DNA of 64,000 bases from Rhynchosporium graminicola. Lineage: Eukaryota; Ascomycota; Leotiomycetes; Helotiales; Ploettnerulaceae. Each line of letters begins with the position of its first letter. Positions within the stretch are counted from its first letter, which is position 1. The stretch is from positions 634,152 to 698,151 of the forward strand of contig FJUW01000025.1 in NCBI GenBank assembly GCA_900074885.1, read 5' to 3'. The notes under the pieces are model-generated. The model was not told where the DNA came from. It saw only the letters and a list, made by a program, of their open reading frames with translations, and made no database searches. Positions 24,400-36,872 of the stretch are shown here, piece after piece. The position numbers and the translations under genes are program-made.

Positions 24400-24936
24400 A
24401 GTAATCGTGAATCATGAGGGCTCCGCCCAAGTAGCGAGTTTTACTTGATCACGTCACACCGAGCCAGTACAGTATATGTCACCTCCGTCCTTCTAGAAGT
24501 GTTCTCTGCGTAAAGTTGACTTGAGACGATTCTAGGAAGTAGTCGAGTTGTTGGAAGATGGAGCAGTTATGCGATTCCCAGAACTCCATCGTCGCAGCCA
24601 GCGGCTAATGCGATCGATGCAGCAGACCAGCCGTGTAAGCAAGAGTTTGAAGGTGTTCAGTGGCGTAATTGGCGATAGCTGTAATTTATACGACGCTGAT
24701 TCGGGATTTACAAGCTGGCTTGTCGTTGATACCGCAGATGGCCTTGCGCAATGAGGCTGTACCAGCCCAGCTAAAGTTACTTCGACCTCTTGTGGCAGTG
24801 CAGATCCGCTGTGGCGGGTCTACAATACCCGCCACTTAACACATCCCTGCTCTGAAATATTTTATTTTACGGTCAATCCTCGCCTACCTTTGCTGAGACC
24901 GAGTCAAGCCTGTGAAATGCACAGTGTAGCCTCACT
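24400..24936. other. Divergent promoter of Med13 and Enp2
   Basis: Holds both promoters. No coding I can support; the short open frames here resemble nothing known to me. Confidence 0.55.
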
Positions 24937-26853
24937 ATGAAGCTCACGAACTCCAATGAGGTGTTGGTTTACACTATCTCCGGCGCATCGACTGCCAGAC
25001 CACTTCCAGATTGGCTGGCTCGCCAAAGAAAGCGCAGCTTAAAGAACGATCCAGAATACGCCAATCGAGTAGAACTTCTCCAAGATTTCGAATTCGAAGA
25101 GGCCAGCGCATGTGTACGCGTCAGTGAAGATGGGGAGTGGGTAATGAGTACGGGTACATATAAGCCACAGATTCACGCCCATTACCTTCCTAACCTTTCG
25201 CTTTCTTTTGCGCGGCACACGACAACCTTGAATCATTCCTTTATTCTCCTCTCCTCCGACTACTCGAAATCCTTACATCTACAGACCGATCGTCGACTAG
25301 AATTCCATACACCGAGTGGATGCCATTATCAAACTCGCCTTCCGAGATACGGACGGGATCTCCAATATGATAAGCATTCAGCAGAAGCATTGGTTCCTGC
25401 GGTTGGAGTCAATGCTGAGGGTAGCGGGGAAGTCTATCGATTGAATCTGGAAATCGGGAGGTACATGAAGCCATATCAGGTAGACGTTGGTGGGGATGAT
25501 ATGACGACTGCTGGTGGAGGTGCTCTGCAAGGAGGAATCAATGTGGGCAGTGTCAATTGTGCAGCTATTGCGGAAGACAGCCACAATCTACTTGCTTTTG
25601 GAACCTCAATTGGCACTGTGGAATTCTGGGATCCTAGATCTAAGTCTAGGATTGCGATATTGGCTGGTCAAGAAGGAGAAGTTAGTGCACTTGACTTCAG
25701 TCGATCGGGCGAATCCCTGGCTGTGGGCACTTCAAAGGGACTAATTCAGCTATTTGATCTTCGAAAGCCAGTGCCGATCTTGAGGAAAGATCAAGGATAT
25801 GGATACCCAATCAAGACACTTATGCATATGACTACTTCGTCCCAGGAGAAGAAGATTCTTTCAGCCGACAAGCGAATCATCAAGCTATGGGATGAGGCAG
25901 ATGGGAAGGCCTGGACTTCAGTCGAACCAGCAGTCGACATAAATTCAGTCGCGTGGTGCAAAGATAGTGGGATGATTTTGACCGCAAATGAAGGAAAGCA
26001 ACAGCATGCCTTCTTTGTTCCACAACTCGGCCCGGCTCCAAAGTGGTGTAGCTTCTTGGATAATATGGTAGAGGAAATGGCCGAGGAGGCCCCAGCGGAG
26101 ACTTACGACAACTACAAGTTCTTGACCCTTCCCGAGCTCAAAGCTATCAACTTGGGCCATCTTGTTGGGACCACCAACTTACTGCGACCCTACATGCACG
26201 GATACTTCGTTGCGTCTAAACTCTACGAGGAGGCTCGACTTATTGCCAACCCATATATATGGGACGAAGAGAGAACAAAGAGGGTCAAAGAAAAGGTTGA
26301 GAAAGAAAGAGCAACTAGAATCAGAGGAAGCAAGAAGGTCAAGGTTAACCAAAACTTGGTTGATAAATTACTTAAGAAGCAAGAGCGCAGAGAGAAGGTT
26401 GACGAAGGTATGGGCATTCTTGGTGACAGTCGTTTCGGGAAACTCTTCGAGGATGATGAGTTCGCCGTGGACGAGAGAAGTAGGGAGTTCCAGGCACTCA
26501 ATCCTAGCACGAGAGTTGATGGACCTGCTCAAGCTGCATCTGTCAAGAGCGATGGCAGTAATACCGATGATGATGAGATTATCAAGCCAAAGGCAAAACC
26601 TGAGATGCGCATTTCTTCTTCATCGTATAAAAAAGCAGGGCATCAGCGGCAGGACAACGCACTTGGAGCTAGGGCACAGAGCACTGGTCGTGTCAGCAAG
26701 AGCAAGGGTGACATTGTTGGTGAACGCCAAGTCACATTTGCACCCACAGGAGGGAGAAAGGGCAAAGAGAAAGAAGAAGCTGCTCCGGCACGAAAGGGTA
26801 GACGGGATGAGGGTAGGAGAAGCGCAAGTGGGAATGTTTTCAGAAATATGTGA
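24937..26853 (+). CDS. enp2: Ribosome biogenesis WD40 protein Enp2 (NOL10)
   Basis: One intronless frame of 638 residues, ATG at 24937. It opens MKLTNSNEVLVYTISGAST, then PLPDWLARQRKRSLKND, the usual Enp2 N-terminus. WD-type strands include SRIAILAGQEGEVSALDFS and SLAVGTSKGLIQLFDLR, together with the highly conserved ADKRIIKLWDE block. The NUC153-type motif DSRFGKLFEDDEFAVD lies near residues 494-510. The tail is Lys/Arg/Glu-rich and should target the nucleolus. Enp2 is part of the small-subunit processome that matures 18S rRNA. Length and order match the family. A long coiled, basic helix (residues about 440-490) precedes NUC153. Its single exon is usual for this gene in ascomycetes. Confidence 0.95.
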   Translation: MKLTNSNEVLVYTISGASTARPLPDWLARQRKRSLKNDPEYANRVELLQDFEFEEASACVRVSEDGEWVMSTGTYKPQIHAHYLPNLSLSFARHTTTLNHSFILLSSDYSKSLHLQTDRRLEFHTPSGCHYQTRLPRYGRDLQYDKHSAEALVPAVGVNAEGSGEVYRLNLEIGRYMKPYQVDVGGDDMTTAGGGALQGGINVGSVNCAAIAEDSHNLLAFGTSIGTVEFWDPRSKSRIAILAGQEGEVSALDFSRSGESLAVGTSKGLIQLFDLRKPVPILRKDQGYGYPIKTLMHMTTSSQEKKILSADKRIIKLWDEADGKAWTSVEPAVDINSVAWCKDSGMILTANEGKQQHAFFVPQLGPAPKWCSFLDNMVEEMAEEAPAETYDNYKFLTLPELKAINLGHLVGTTNLLRPYMHGYFVASKLYEEARLIANPYIWDEERTKRVKEKVEKERATRIRGSKKVKVNQNLVDKLLKKQERREKVDEGMGILGDSRFGKLFEDDEFAVDERSREFQALNPSTRVDGPAQAASVKSDGSNTDDDEIIKPKAKPEMRISSSSYKKAGHQRQDNALGARAQSTGRVSKSKGDIVGERQVTFAPTGGRKGKEKEEAAPARKGRRDEGRRSASGNVFRNM

Positions 26854-26990
26854 TCAATTCCAGACTCTAATGTCTTCAACTCCTCGAGGAATCAACCATC
26901 AACGTCAAAAACGCCGCCCAAATGAAAGCACTGGTATCACATCATGGACAAGACATTAACATAAACTCATAACTCTGACTGCCATGCGTG

Positions 26991-27746
26991 TCATCGACCA
27001 AACTTCCTCGCCCACTTTGACTGCTTCGATTGTAGCTCCGCCATTTCGAAAGACATTAGTTTGGGATGTGCCTTCTCAACATCAGCCGTCTTTGAGCGTC
27101 TCGGAGTTGGCACCTCTTCTATTCTCGTCAGCCCTCGGCTTGACCTGCTGTGTACATCCTTCGGAAAGGTCGATCTTCTGGGAGTCAATGCTGTTGCAAC
27201 TCTTTTTGCTGATCTGCGAATGCTCTCCCGGACCTGCCACGAACGTTTCTTGGCCAGATAGAACAGAATCGCGGAAACAGCTGCGAGTATATCAGACATG
27301 ATGTTGGCATCTGGCTAAGCGAATCTTACCTCCAAATATGCAAACCGAAACCGCCACGACGATGATCGCCACTATTCCGCCTTTTGAAATTGCGATGGAG
27401 CCGTGGTCTGCCCCAGCAGCACCTGCTGTCGAATCTCCGCTTGTCGGTGAGGATCCAGCATCTCCTGCAGCTGGCCCTGTTCTCGATTAATTATGTGTCT
27501 GCTTCTGTTCGAGTGGTCTTGCTTACCATCACCTGGCTGTGTTGGCGCAGATGTTGCCAACGCCGAAAAAACCGAGGCTACTGAGGAGGAAACCATTTCC
27601 GGAGTTTGAGAGATAGTGCTGGTTGGAGCCGTTGTTGTTGTTCTTGCTGGAGGCGAAATTTCGGTTGAAGATAATGAATCCTGTGCCGCAACTATGAGAG
27701 GAAAAAGAAAACGCAGGAACAAATTCAAAAGCAAAATTGACTTCAT
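26991..27746 (-). CDS. Secretory single-pass membrane protein with Ser/Thr-rich ectodomain
   Basis: Three exons on the minus strand: 27746..27527, 27470..27330, 27280..26991, joining to 216 residues. The ATG at 27746 is chosen because it gives a clean signal peptide, MKSILLLNLFLRFLFPLIVA. A Ser/Thr/Pro/Ala-rich segment follows (about 22-100), probably O-glycosylated. One membrane span lies at about 103-128 (GGIVAIIVVAVSVCIFGAVS plus ILFYLA), split by the second intron. A basic cytosolic tail of about 88 residues follows (RRSAKRVATALTPRRST). The layout recalls fungal wall-stress sensors of the WSC/Mid2 kind and Skg6/Axl2-type membrane helices, but there is no WSC or other cysteine domain. Function is not recognised. 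It ends 137 bp from the Enp2 stop, convergent. Confidence 0.75.
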
Positions 27747-28820
27747 GTTAGCGGCATGTAGGTAGTATATCAAAGCGAGATTGATTAGCTCTGGCGCCGG
27801 CAGTGAACTTGATGTGATAGGAAACGGGAGGAAGGTTGTGACAGTGGCTTTTGCTTTGACGGGAAGATGTGATGAGCCCATCTGGATGAGGATATCCTAC
27901 AAGTCTTGTAGAGCAGAGCGCCTACCAAGAGGCCTATCATTGGGTCCACCAGGAATACATTCAGGGACTAAAGGTGTATGAAACAAATCGACAGTGATAT
28001 GCATAGCATTAAGCATGTCTGGACTGCACCTCGAAAAGGTAGTGATTGGTGAGATGTGATTTCAGCGGTGTGGTCAGCGGTTAATTCAGTGCCTTGCAGC
28101 TCTTGGCCACTCTATTTTTGGGGGACTTCAGGCCAATCAAAGGCCGCTGCACAGGGGTATTCTTTAGCGGATATTCCTATATTCAACCTCATCTTACCCC
28201 CACTACGGCGTGTCAGTAGGTAGTCATGGCTGACATGCGACAAAATACTGTTGGAAGAGTTACATCGAGACTCTGGAAAGAAGAGAGACTCGAATATCAT
28301 CCACCGCGGTAAGGGAGTGGAAGGCAACCTCAAGGGCCCTACTCTCGGCAACCGCGAGAACTCCTGAGAGTCCTGAAAACCCTCATATCGCCTACCGTAA
28401 TTTGCATCAGTGCCAATACGCGCTGTAGCAGGACTTGGGAGCATACTTCCAGTTGCCAGAGAATTTCGTCCCGTAAATAGCTTCCAAGATGGGCTCCTTG
28501 CAGCGGAAGAAGAATGGCGATGAATGACTTGACCTCCAAGCCCCCACAGTGGTGCTCGGCTCTCGGGGCTGTCTGTGACCATTCTATGGAGGTAGGTATC
28601 TGCCGTATTACCAGTGATGGTTTTAAATAGCTGATATTGTATAGTGGTGCAAGAAGTGTTACTGTTCTTGCTGACTGTATAGTATCCCTCGTCTCAAAAC
28701 CGATGCAAACTCATATCCGGCAATCTACAGATTCCAGATTTCGAAGACTGCGAGAATAGACAAAAATCCATGCGGGATTTCAATCAAATGCCGGATGACA
28801 CGAAGAAGAAGAAGAAGAAG

Positions 28821-28851
<31 letters not shown>

Positions 28852-29698
28852 TCTTCAGAATCCTCCAATTCAGCAGAATTTGATCAATGGTGAGGTGGTT
28901 GATCGAGAGTCAGTAGTAAAGACTTTCTCTGTCTTTCTGTACATGAAAACTGCGCCGATATTCATCAAGGAGTAGTTGATGGTAGTCGCTTGCTTCCTAG
29001 TAATGATTGTACGTTCGAAAATCTTGCTGGAAATACTATGGTTTTTGGAATCGGAGAAGTGCCAAGCCCAACTTAACCGACACCATGAATCCACGAGAGA
29101 ACCACGAATGTGTACCTATCGTAAAGAAGTCATGTTTGATTCTTTTCGTAATGGTCTGTCACACAATCCAATTGCTTCTTCTCACAGTGTCGTTTTCTCT
29201 GAATTCAGTTCAAGCATGAACATATTAGGTCACGTGCCGGCGCTGGCGTCCTCAGGTGCTCCTTCTCTGTTTGGAATGACGAAGTAAAGAAATGCCTGAG
29301 CCTCTCTATTTTGATATAATTGCTAGTCGTTCTCAGTACTGGTGCAGGTCAAGACAAAACCCCGTTTTCCCCACCTCAACCTTATTTCTCATCCTTTCTC
29401 TTCTCTCCGCGTCACCCATATCGTCCTGCCATCTGTTCTCTGCTGTAGAGCTTGCCAGCGTTCCCATCGGTCCCAGGGGAACTTAAACTTCATTGTTGGC
29501 TGCGGTGCAGCATTTGCGTGAAAATCTGTGGCAATCCACCTTATCTGTACCTAACGGCAAAGTGTTGAGCTTTTGCTTTCCTGCGCCTCCAACGGCCCCA
29601 ATCCCCTCTATACTGCGTTGCATATCCAACAATTTGGACTGGTAGTCAACCATTTCATCATTTCTACTCATGATTCTCAAAAGCTACAGGTAACCACA
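27747..29698. other. Long spacer, divergent promoters plus GAA microsatellite
   Basis: About 1.95 kb between the membrane protein and the coiled-coil gene. A 156-codon minus frame at 28112-28582 resembles nothing I know. Contains the GAA tract at 28802-28850. CT-rich leader sequence lies between 29340 and 29480. Confidence 0.5.
28802..28850 (+). repeat. Trinucleotide microsatellite (GAA)n, about 16 copies
   Basis: Uninterrupted GAA units read directly from the sequence, in a non-coding spacer. Confidence 0.98.
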
Positions 29699-32600
29699 AT
29701 GCATAAGCGTCTGCCTCCTGTGGGTCGGAATGACCAAGAAAGTCAAATGCCCTCATCTCCAATCGAAGAACCTGAAGACAACTACTTCCACGATGCTATG
29801 GAGCATAGCCATCAACACCGAGGATTCGACCAAGAATACCAGCTGGGCGATAGGGTCACAGCCGACAATGCCACTTCTCAAGAGAGAGGGGTTGATCAGG
29901 ATGACCAGCTAGGAGACCTAGACAAGATCGGTAACGCAGATTCGGCCGCCGGTGTCCAGGATAGTAATCCGTCTGTAGTTGGAGAAACCCAAACGGTTGC
30001 ACTCGAGATCGACACTCAAGCAGAGTCCAATCAGTCTTTGATCGAAGACACCCAGTACATTCCTCTCGAAATTGACACCCAGGCTGCGATTCAATCATTT
30101 GATAAGTCTACTACGGCTCTTGATAGCACAAAGTCGGGCAAATCTACCATCAAGACCAGAGATGTGGCTAGCCTTATCAACTCGAATACCAGTGAAGAGC
30201 CTCGTACGCTACCTACTGGTCCCCAGATGTCAAGACGACCTGCGGTGGGGACCATCAAAGTGCCGGGTCTGATTGAACGACCTGCTATGAATGATGCTGG
30301 AAATGCTGCCCTTGCATTCAAATTTGGTCTACCACCTAAGCTACCTGTGGTTTGGCCACATGTCAAGACTCCTCAACCTCTTGTCGGGGCAAAGATTTCC
30401 ACAGCCGCAAAATCAGGGTCTGCCATCGAACCTGACGGTAAGGACTGTAAGTAAATTCTGTCCCCATGTCTCATCAATCCTCGAAATGAGAGCTGAAATG
30501 ATGGAGCAGATCATTTGAGGTTGAATGTGCCACAAGATGTTACGGCTGGCCATCCGCCAATATCTAAGGACGAGATGAAAAACTTCCGCTCCTTGTCCAC
30601 AAACGTTATTCCATCGATGCCACCAGCAGTGACTCAGAACGCTTCACATGTTCCTCATGATAATATCAACAGTCTCCTCCCCTCGTCTCAAAGACAGTCC
30701 ACACCAAAGGACCGAGCCAGTGGTACGGGGCTAGACACCGCTTCTGCACCCCTCGAATCAACCAAAATTCATCCTCTGAGTTCTCAAAAGCAAACTCCAT
30801 CAAAGAGATCCGCTGTCGTTACCACTTCGAAAACGTCAGATCACAGTGAAGTCTCCCCACATGAAGCTTCCTCAGCTGCTTCGTCGACACGTATTTCAGA
30901 TGCCAAAGGATATGACGAGAGCAAATCACAACCAAGCCAAAGTCTCAACATGGGCACCAAGGGAGGCCAAAAAATGTCTGGTCAAAACCTGTCCCAGCGC
31001 AGTCTGTTAGCATTATCACCAGCTGTTCAGAATGATGGATCTAGTCGTAAGAGGTCATTAGCGTAAGTGCATCTCATGATATCAAGCTAATGTAAAGCTG
31101 ACACTGCCCAGTAGCAAACTCTCAGCAATGCCATTTCCGGAGGCATCTAGCAGGCCCGTACGACTTCATGACAGATCGGCTAGTGATCAGTGGAAGACAA
31201 ACTTCTCGGCTACAGTACAAGCTGGCAATGTGCCTAGTACTTCCGAAGCAATATGCAATGAAAAGAGAACAAGAACTTCCGGCCCCAGCACAACTCAGGT
31301 ACATGGCGGTCACAGAAAGGGTGGCTTTTCCACTGTTATTTTGACTTCTGCAGATGCTCACGATGTTCTAACACAGCACATTGATCTTTCAGAAAATCCA
31401 GGTTGTGGCAATGATCGCCAGGATTCTATGCCTGCTTCAAGGCTGAATCTGCATCCCATTGATATTGCCGAGCATATCGAAGACGATGAGAAGCCTACCA
31501 ATCGTCCTCCCCAGTACGCTCAAAAGTATCCAAGTGTCACCGTCCGACCTCATGCTTCGCCTCACGGCAGCCATACAGAGTCTACTTGCCAAGCTGGTGA
31601 GCAAGAAGACCATGAGGTACAAAGCTACAGACCGGCTGGACATGAGCAGCCCGAAACCGGGAACGAAGATTCGATTAGTTCTGTTTGGGAACCAGTCTTG
31701 GATGTCATCCCCCAGAATGAATACAGCGAGTCTCTACACCCGAAGCATGCGCAAGAGTTCTCCCAAACGCTCTCCAGGGCCGAATCGGAGGCAAGACCAA
31801 ATTCTAGACGCAGCAACCGGGACCGGCCGATGACAAGACCTGTTAGAGCCGATGACCTCATCTCCCGGCCGTCTACCGCACGTTCATGTCATGTCAACAT
31901 GTCGAAAGTGTCAAGATTAATTGGTCAGCAGACTGCAACGAGCAACTCCATTACGGCCTCCGCTCCCAAAGGTGCTAGGACTCGGATGGGGTTCCAAGAG
32001 ATACTGGAGATGGCACAAGAGTTCGAGGACCTCTGCTGTGCTTACCAGGTACAAGAAAAGACCATTGCTATTTATGAATCCAAAATCATGCAGCTGGAGC
32101 AGTCAAATGCTATGTCTTCACGGAGAGTTGAAGCCTTAGACACCAAAAATACTGCTCTGGCTGAGAAGATGCAGAAGTTTACTGATCTGAATTCGAAGTA
32201 CAAGAAACACATGAATGAAGTCGTCAACAGCCAGAGCTACTTGAAGGAGGAGGCAACTCGGATTCAGAGCAAGGCCAACGAGGCCCATAGGGTGATAAAT
32301 AAGCAGCGTGCAATCTACGAGAAGATTGAAAAGGCAATCAAAGAAGCTAGGGATATGAGAGGTTCAGCAGAGAAGTTCCAAAACCGTGAGCACACCTTGT
32401 TCGGAGACCTTAGCATGATCTAACAATCAATAGTAAACCAGGAACTCAACGAGCAGAAATCAAAGCTCTTGGCCGGTAATGATCTTTGGTATGTTGTTCT
32501 GCCCAGCTGCTGATGTTTGTAGCCCAAAATCACACGAAAAGACTTCAACAGGTCAACGAGAGACTTCACCAGGACAACAACGGTTTTAAAGCAGCTCTTG

Positions 32601-35157
32601 ATACTGGTACTGCGGAAACTCCTTATTCAGCGTCCTGTATACTCATATTTAATAGAAAAAGAGCGAATTCAAACTCTGCAGAATGAGCTCGATCGGAAGT
32701 CTCACGATTTCTCTCGTGAGATGCGTGCAAAGGAACAACTGGAGAAGCAGCTCGAGAATCAAACAACGGTCTACCGAGAGCTCGTTGATCATTTGAAGAA
32801 GCTCCCTGAATCTGTGTCCGAACAACTCCAGAAGAAAAACGGCGTTCTAGCGAGTATTCTGAGCGCAGGAAATGTAACAGATTCAAGGTAGATATGCAGC
32901 ATCCGAAGGGATATGCGTCCTGCTTACACCTTCGTAGGATTAATGAAATGGTCTCTGTTCTCAATCAGTTGAGGGACAACGATCCGAAGGCTCCAACGGC
33001 ACTTGTCCAGCTCATTGAGGACCTTTCATCTAGGTAACCCAATTTCCCTTAATTGACAGTTATTTGTTTTCTGACATCCTTCGTAGACTTGAGAGCAGAG
33101 AGCAAAATTCGGATGCTGATATGGCTTCTTCCAAAGATGCGACCACAAAAGCCTTAGAGGAAATCAAGGAGACCGTAAAGCAACTCCGCCTCGACGAAAC
33201 GACTCAGAGCCGATACCAAGATCGGATTTCAAGACTTGAAAAGACCAACGAGACATTGACTGTTGACAAGCTTGCACGTGATACTGAGACTCAGAGCTTA
33301 ACACAACAACTCGAACAACTTCAGCGAGAGCTCGTCGATTGCCAGGACCGATTAAAAGCCCGAGAAGGCGAACTCACGGAAGCCCGTGCTATTCCAAGAG
33401 ATGACCCGCTCTTGAGCACTAGAATCAAAGAACTTGAGAGCGCCAGAACTGTTCTTGAGAGTCAGCTCGACACTGCTAATCAGGAGATATCCAAGGCCAA
33501 AGACGAGGTGAAGTCTGCTCGTGAAGTTGCTGCGCGCAAGGACCAGCAAGTCAAAGGCTTCGAGCAAAAGTTGAACAATGCCCAAAAAACAGTCAAAGCT
33601 TTTAACGAGGTTCGGGACAGTTATATCGCTGCTAAGGAGAATGAAAAGAAAGCAGCATGTCATGAACTTGCCAAGAAGGCTGAATCACAGAAGGAGACAT
33701 TGAGGGTTAAGCTCGAATCACAAATCAACAATGCTAGGCACAGACACCAGGAGAAGGAATCAGAGCTTGTTCAAGCAAAGCAGAAGCTACAAGAGATTCA
33801 GACCCAGCTTGAATCACAGATCAACGGAGCTAGCAACCAAAACAAACAACGAGCCGCATTCATTGGAGAGACCAAGGAACAGTTTGCACGAGTACAACAG
33901 CTGATTGAGAAAGCTCCAAGCCAGAAGGTTCCGGCGGAATTTTTTCAGGAGCTACAATCAATCAAAGTCACCACAAAAGAATCGCATAGCAGGTATGATT
34001 TAGCCAAAGACCAGCTCTTTAAAACCATAGCAAATGCTACCCAAGAGCAACGAAGAATCGAAGAGAAGGTTGAGAAGGTCGGCGCACTAAACGTCGAAAT
34101 CCAGGATCTGAAGGAGCAATGCTCTGGGTATCAAGGCCAACTCGAAGAATTGAGCCGGGCTGCAATTCGGCATCAGCAACCTTTGGTTGAGACCGAATTC
34201 CGGCGAGAATATGTCAACGCGACCCCAAATCTGCCATCACCAGCTACAAATGTCTACTCAACGCACGCCCAAATGCCCAAAGTGGTGCAAATAACTCCAA
34301 GAACATTCGACAACGACGGATCCGAAAACATGCGTCGCTCAATAGCTCGGAATGCTCAGCACAAGAGTTTTGTACAGCCTGCCGGTACGAGCCAGCTCTA
34401 CAGTAAAGATGATAGTATGGTCACGCCTCGAGGACGAGTAAGTCTGGGCTTACATGGCTCGATATCTGCTGCTCGGAGTAGTTCCCAGCAACACGTACCA
34501 GCTTCACAGAACTCGGACAACTCGATCAAGCCTTTTTCGACATTGACAAGCTTCAGTACTCCCCCAAACAGCGTTCACAGTCATCTGAACAGCCTCCTCG
34601 AAGATGTCGACAAGACCACAGGATCTGCGATCGCACTCACGACCTCTAAAACTAGCGAGCGGAGAATCTCAACGACACAGTCGAATACCACGCTGGTAGG
34701 CACCTCGAGCGGACAAAACGCAGGGGCAAATGGGCGCCCGATTACTCAACGCTCATCACATGAGCTCAATGTTGATCCCTCGGAGATATTGTTTTCATCG
34801 AGCAAAATCACCACACGTACCAAATCTGTTCTAAAGCAGAAGGTCAACCCGCATTTCGCCGCCGAAAATTCAAAGATCGAAACTACGCTCAGACAGGAAG
34901 GCATCCCCAATCTTTCTCGCCAAACCCTTGGGATGGGCGATATTCGTGGAGTCAAAAGTGGTAATGTTCCTGAGGAATCAATGTATATGGCTCAAGATGG
35001 GAAGCAGCTCGCAACTGGTCGGCCTCAGGAACAACTTTCACCCTTGGCTGGGGATATCAGTCGCTTCCGGAACCAAAAGAGACCGCATGAGATGGCTTCG
35101 AGTGGCCCACGAAAGCGTGCAGCATCAATGCAGAGGCACAAGCTTTCAAGATTTTAG
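29699..35157 (+). CDS. Large coiled-coil protein, about 1,699 residues; possible meiotic axis or transverse-filament protein
   Basis: Eight exons join in frame: 29699..30446, 30510..31062, 31112..32385, 32434..32475, 32523..32606, 32656..32887, 32938..33033, 33087..35157. Every junction has GT..AG borders and correct phase; exon 4 is only 42 nt and exon 5 84 nt. Residues 1 to about 720 are polar and probably disordered, with two near repeats (ETQTVALEIDTQAE and DTQYIPLEIDTQAA). From about 725 to 1370 there is almost unbroken coiled coil (for example LESQLDTANQEISKAKDEVK). The last 330 residues are again disordered, Ser-rich and end in a basic cluster (RKRAASMQRHKLSRF) that could be a nuclear signal. 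I do not recognise the family. The disordered/coiled/disordered layout and size recall Sordaria Sme4, but also spindle-pole and septation proteins. Function is not assigned. Confidence 0.8.
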
Positions 35158-35741
35158 ATAGCTTTCATCCACTCCAACATGAGCATCAAGGTATCGTTTT
35201 CATTTGCTATGCGAGCCACATTTGACGATCATTTGCTTGGCAAGGTTTTTGCTCTCTGCGGTCGATGGATAAAATTGAGGAGAACAATGAGTTCGACGAC
35301 AAAACGGTAAGGCTGCATCGTGGTAATCCTCTGAGCTGAAGGTATCTGCAGGGAATGAAGAGACGAAGAATATTGCATGCGACGAGCTTCTTGTAATTTA
35401 GCTGAGAGAAATCTGTAGAAAGTGTTGCTTCTGCAGAAGTAATGCGTTAAGAGACTCTTTGGGGAAGAGCCATAGCTATTACGTGTATTCTTAGCACTGT
35501 GATTTTGCTGCGATGACGACCATAGCAAGAATTGCAAATTTGCTGAACTTGGAATTGTACATTCCGCACGCTCTCTCTTTGATATACATGCATCCCATAA
35601 CGCCCCAACTTCTCATGCAAACCCGCGATCATAAAATGCACACTGAAATCCATCCCATGCCATTTCGTCTGACTGGCGCTGGCACCACAAGGTCCCGATA
35701 AAGTGGCGATTACTGTATGTATGTTGTTCCTAGACGGTTGT
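35158..35741. other. Convergent 3' spacer
   Basis: Between the stop of the coiled-coil gene and the stop of bL33m. No coding recognised; should contain both 3' untranslated regions. Confidence 0.5.
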
Positions 35742-36198
35742 CTATTTTCCGCGCTTCTGTTCGAGGAAAAGGACTTTCTTTCGTACTGCACATACACCTG
35801 TCAGCACAAAGTCCGAATATTCAGCCCATAGCACTTCTCAAATTAATGAGCAGCAGCTTGGTCTCCCTGTCCATTCTGACTTTGGTCCTAGCACGCAAAT
35901 CGCTTTGGGCAATTCTCAATTCCCAAGTCTCCAGCCTTGCATGACCTGATACGGCCCAGCCCACCTTGTTTTCGACTGCTGAAGAGGCCAGAAAGGAAGA
36001 GTCTTTCTTTAACGTACCAACAGGATCGTATTTCAGCATGCTTAGAGGTCGATGCGTTCGCGGCCGTACGAGTGTTTTGTAGTATCCGGTGAGCGCCATA
36101 GATATCAGCCTGACGGCGATCGTGCGTGATTTGGCTGGTAAAAGTTAGCATGGCATACATTTAACGACAGGTTTCTTCTGGTTACCTTTTTTTGCCAT
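35742..36198 (-). CDS. mrpl39: Mitochondrial large-subunit ribosomal protein bL33m
   Basis: Three exons on the minus strand: 36198..36186 (13 nt), 36134..36018, 35785..35742, joining to 57 residues. The product reads [19 protein letters not shown], then [20 protein letters not shown] and [18 protein letters not shown]. This is bL33 of the mitochondrial ribosome (yeast Mrpl39): basic, with the [15 protein letters not shown] core and C-terminal strand, and of the usual length. No zinc cysteines are present, as is common in mitochondrial forms. The first exon ends inside a seven-A run (ATGGCAAAAAAAG), and the protein is cut into pieces too short to show up as one open frame. Splice borders are GTAACC..CAG and GTACGT..CAG. 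Start choice is firm. Confidence 0.95.
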
Positions 36199-36872
36199 TG
36201 TGTTTGTAAGCTTGGTTGTGCTGGATCTGTTGACGCCGCTGAAGGCTCGCAGTCGTGGATCGTGAAATTGTGAGCGGCCTCAGGCGCGAAGTCTTGACTT
36301 CCTTCATGCCAGTCTCCACTTCTCCAGCTCTAATGGTCAACGATATTTGAACATTATTTCGACCTGGAAAGTGGAACTTGGATTTCCGATGATAACGAAA
36401 TCCTTAAATATCTATTCACTCCCTTCCGAAGATGCTTATTGTCGTGTGATGCTCAGATGCTCACCTGATCAGCCACTTTTGCAACATGCCAACCTTTAGC
36501 TCATCGACCACCTTCCTCGCTGGTTTCAAGAGCTTCCAGACCTCAAATCTTACACTCCATTCTGAAGGCATAGACCTTAGTGATCGAGGGCCTGTGAAGC
36601 GAGATCATCGGCTGATATCACGAAATCTTCAGCCCTACGGAGGCTCCAGCTTATTACTCTTTCCTCCCAGATGGGATGGCTCTTCCCGTTACTCCTTACA
36701 TGCCAGTGACTATATTCATCATGCTGTCCTCATTGGACATTATCCCGTTCGTGAACTAGTAATACCTCATCTCCATATCCTTGGGGTTTGAAAGTAGCAA
36801 GATCCTCCAGTTACATGTCTTATCAGGCAGCGAGTTACAGTTTACATTTCGCCGTTATTTAGTTTGTAAAGG
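36199..36872. other. Spacer between bL33m and a decayed transcription factor gene
   Basis: A 101-codon plus-strand frame at 36486-36791 has no recognisable features. Nothing else supported. Confidence 0.45.

Noticed and set aside
28112..28582. 156-codon minus frame
   Set aside because: No family features, no good splice partners, lies between clear promoters.
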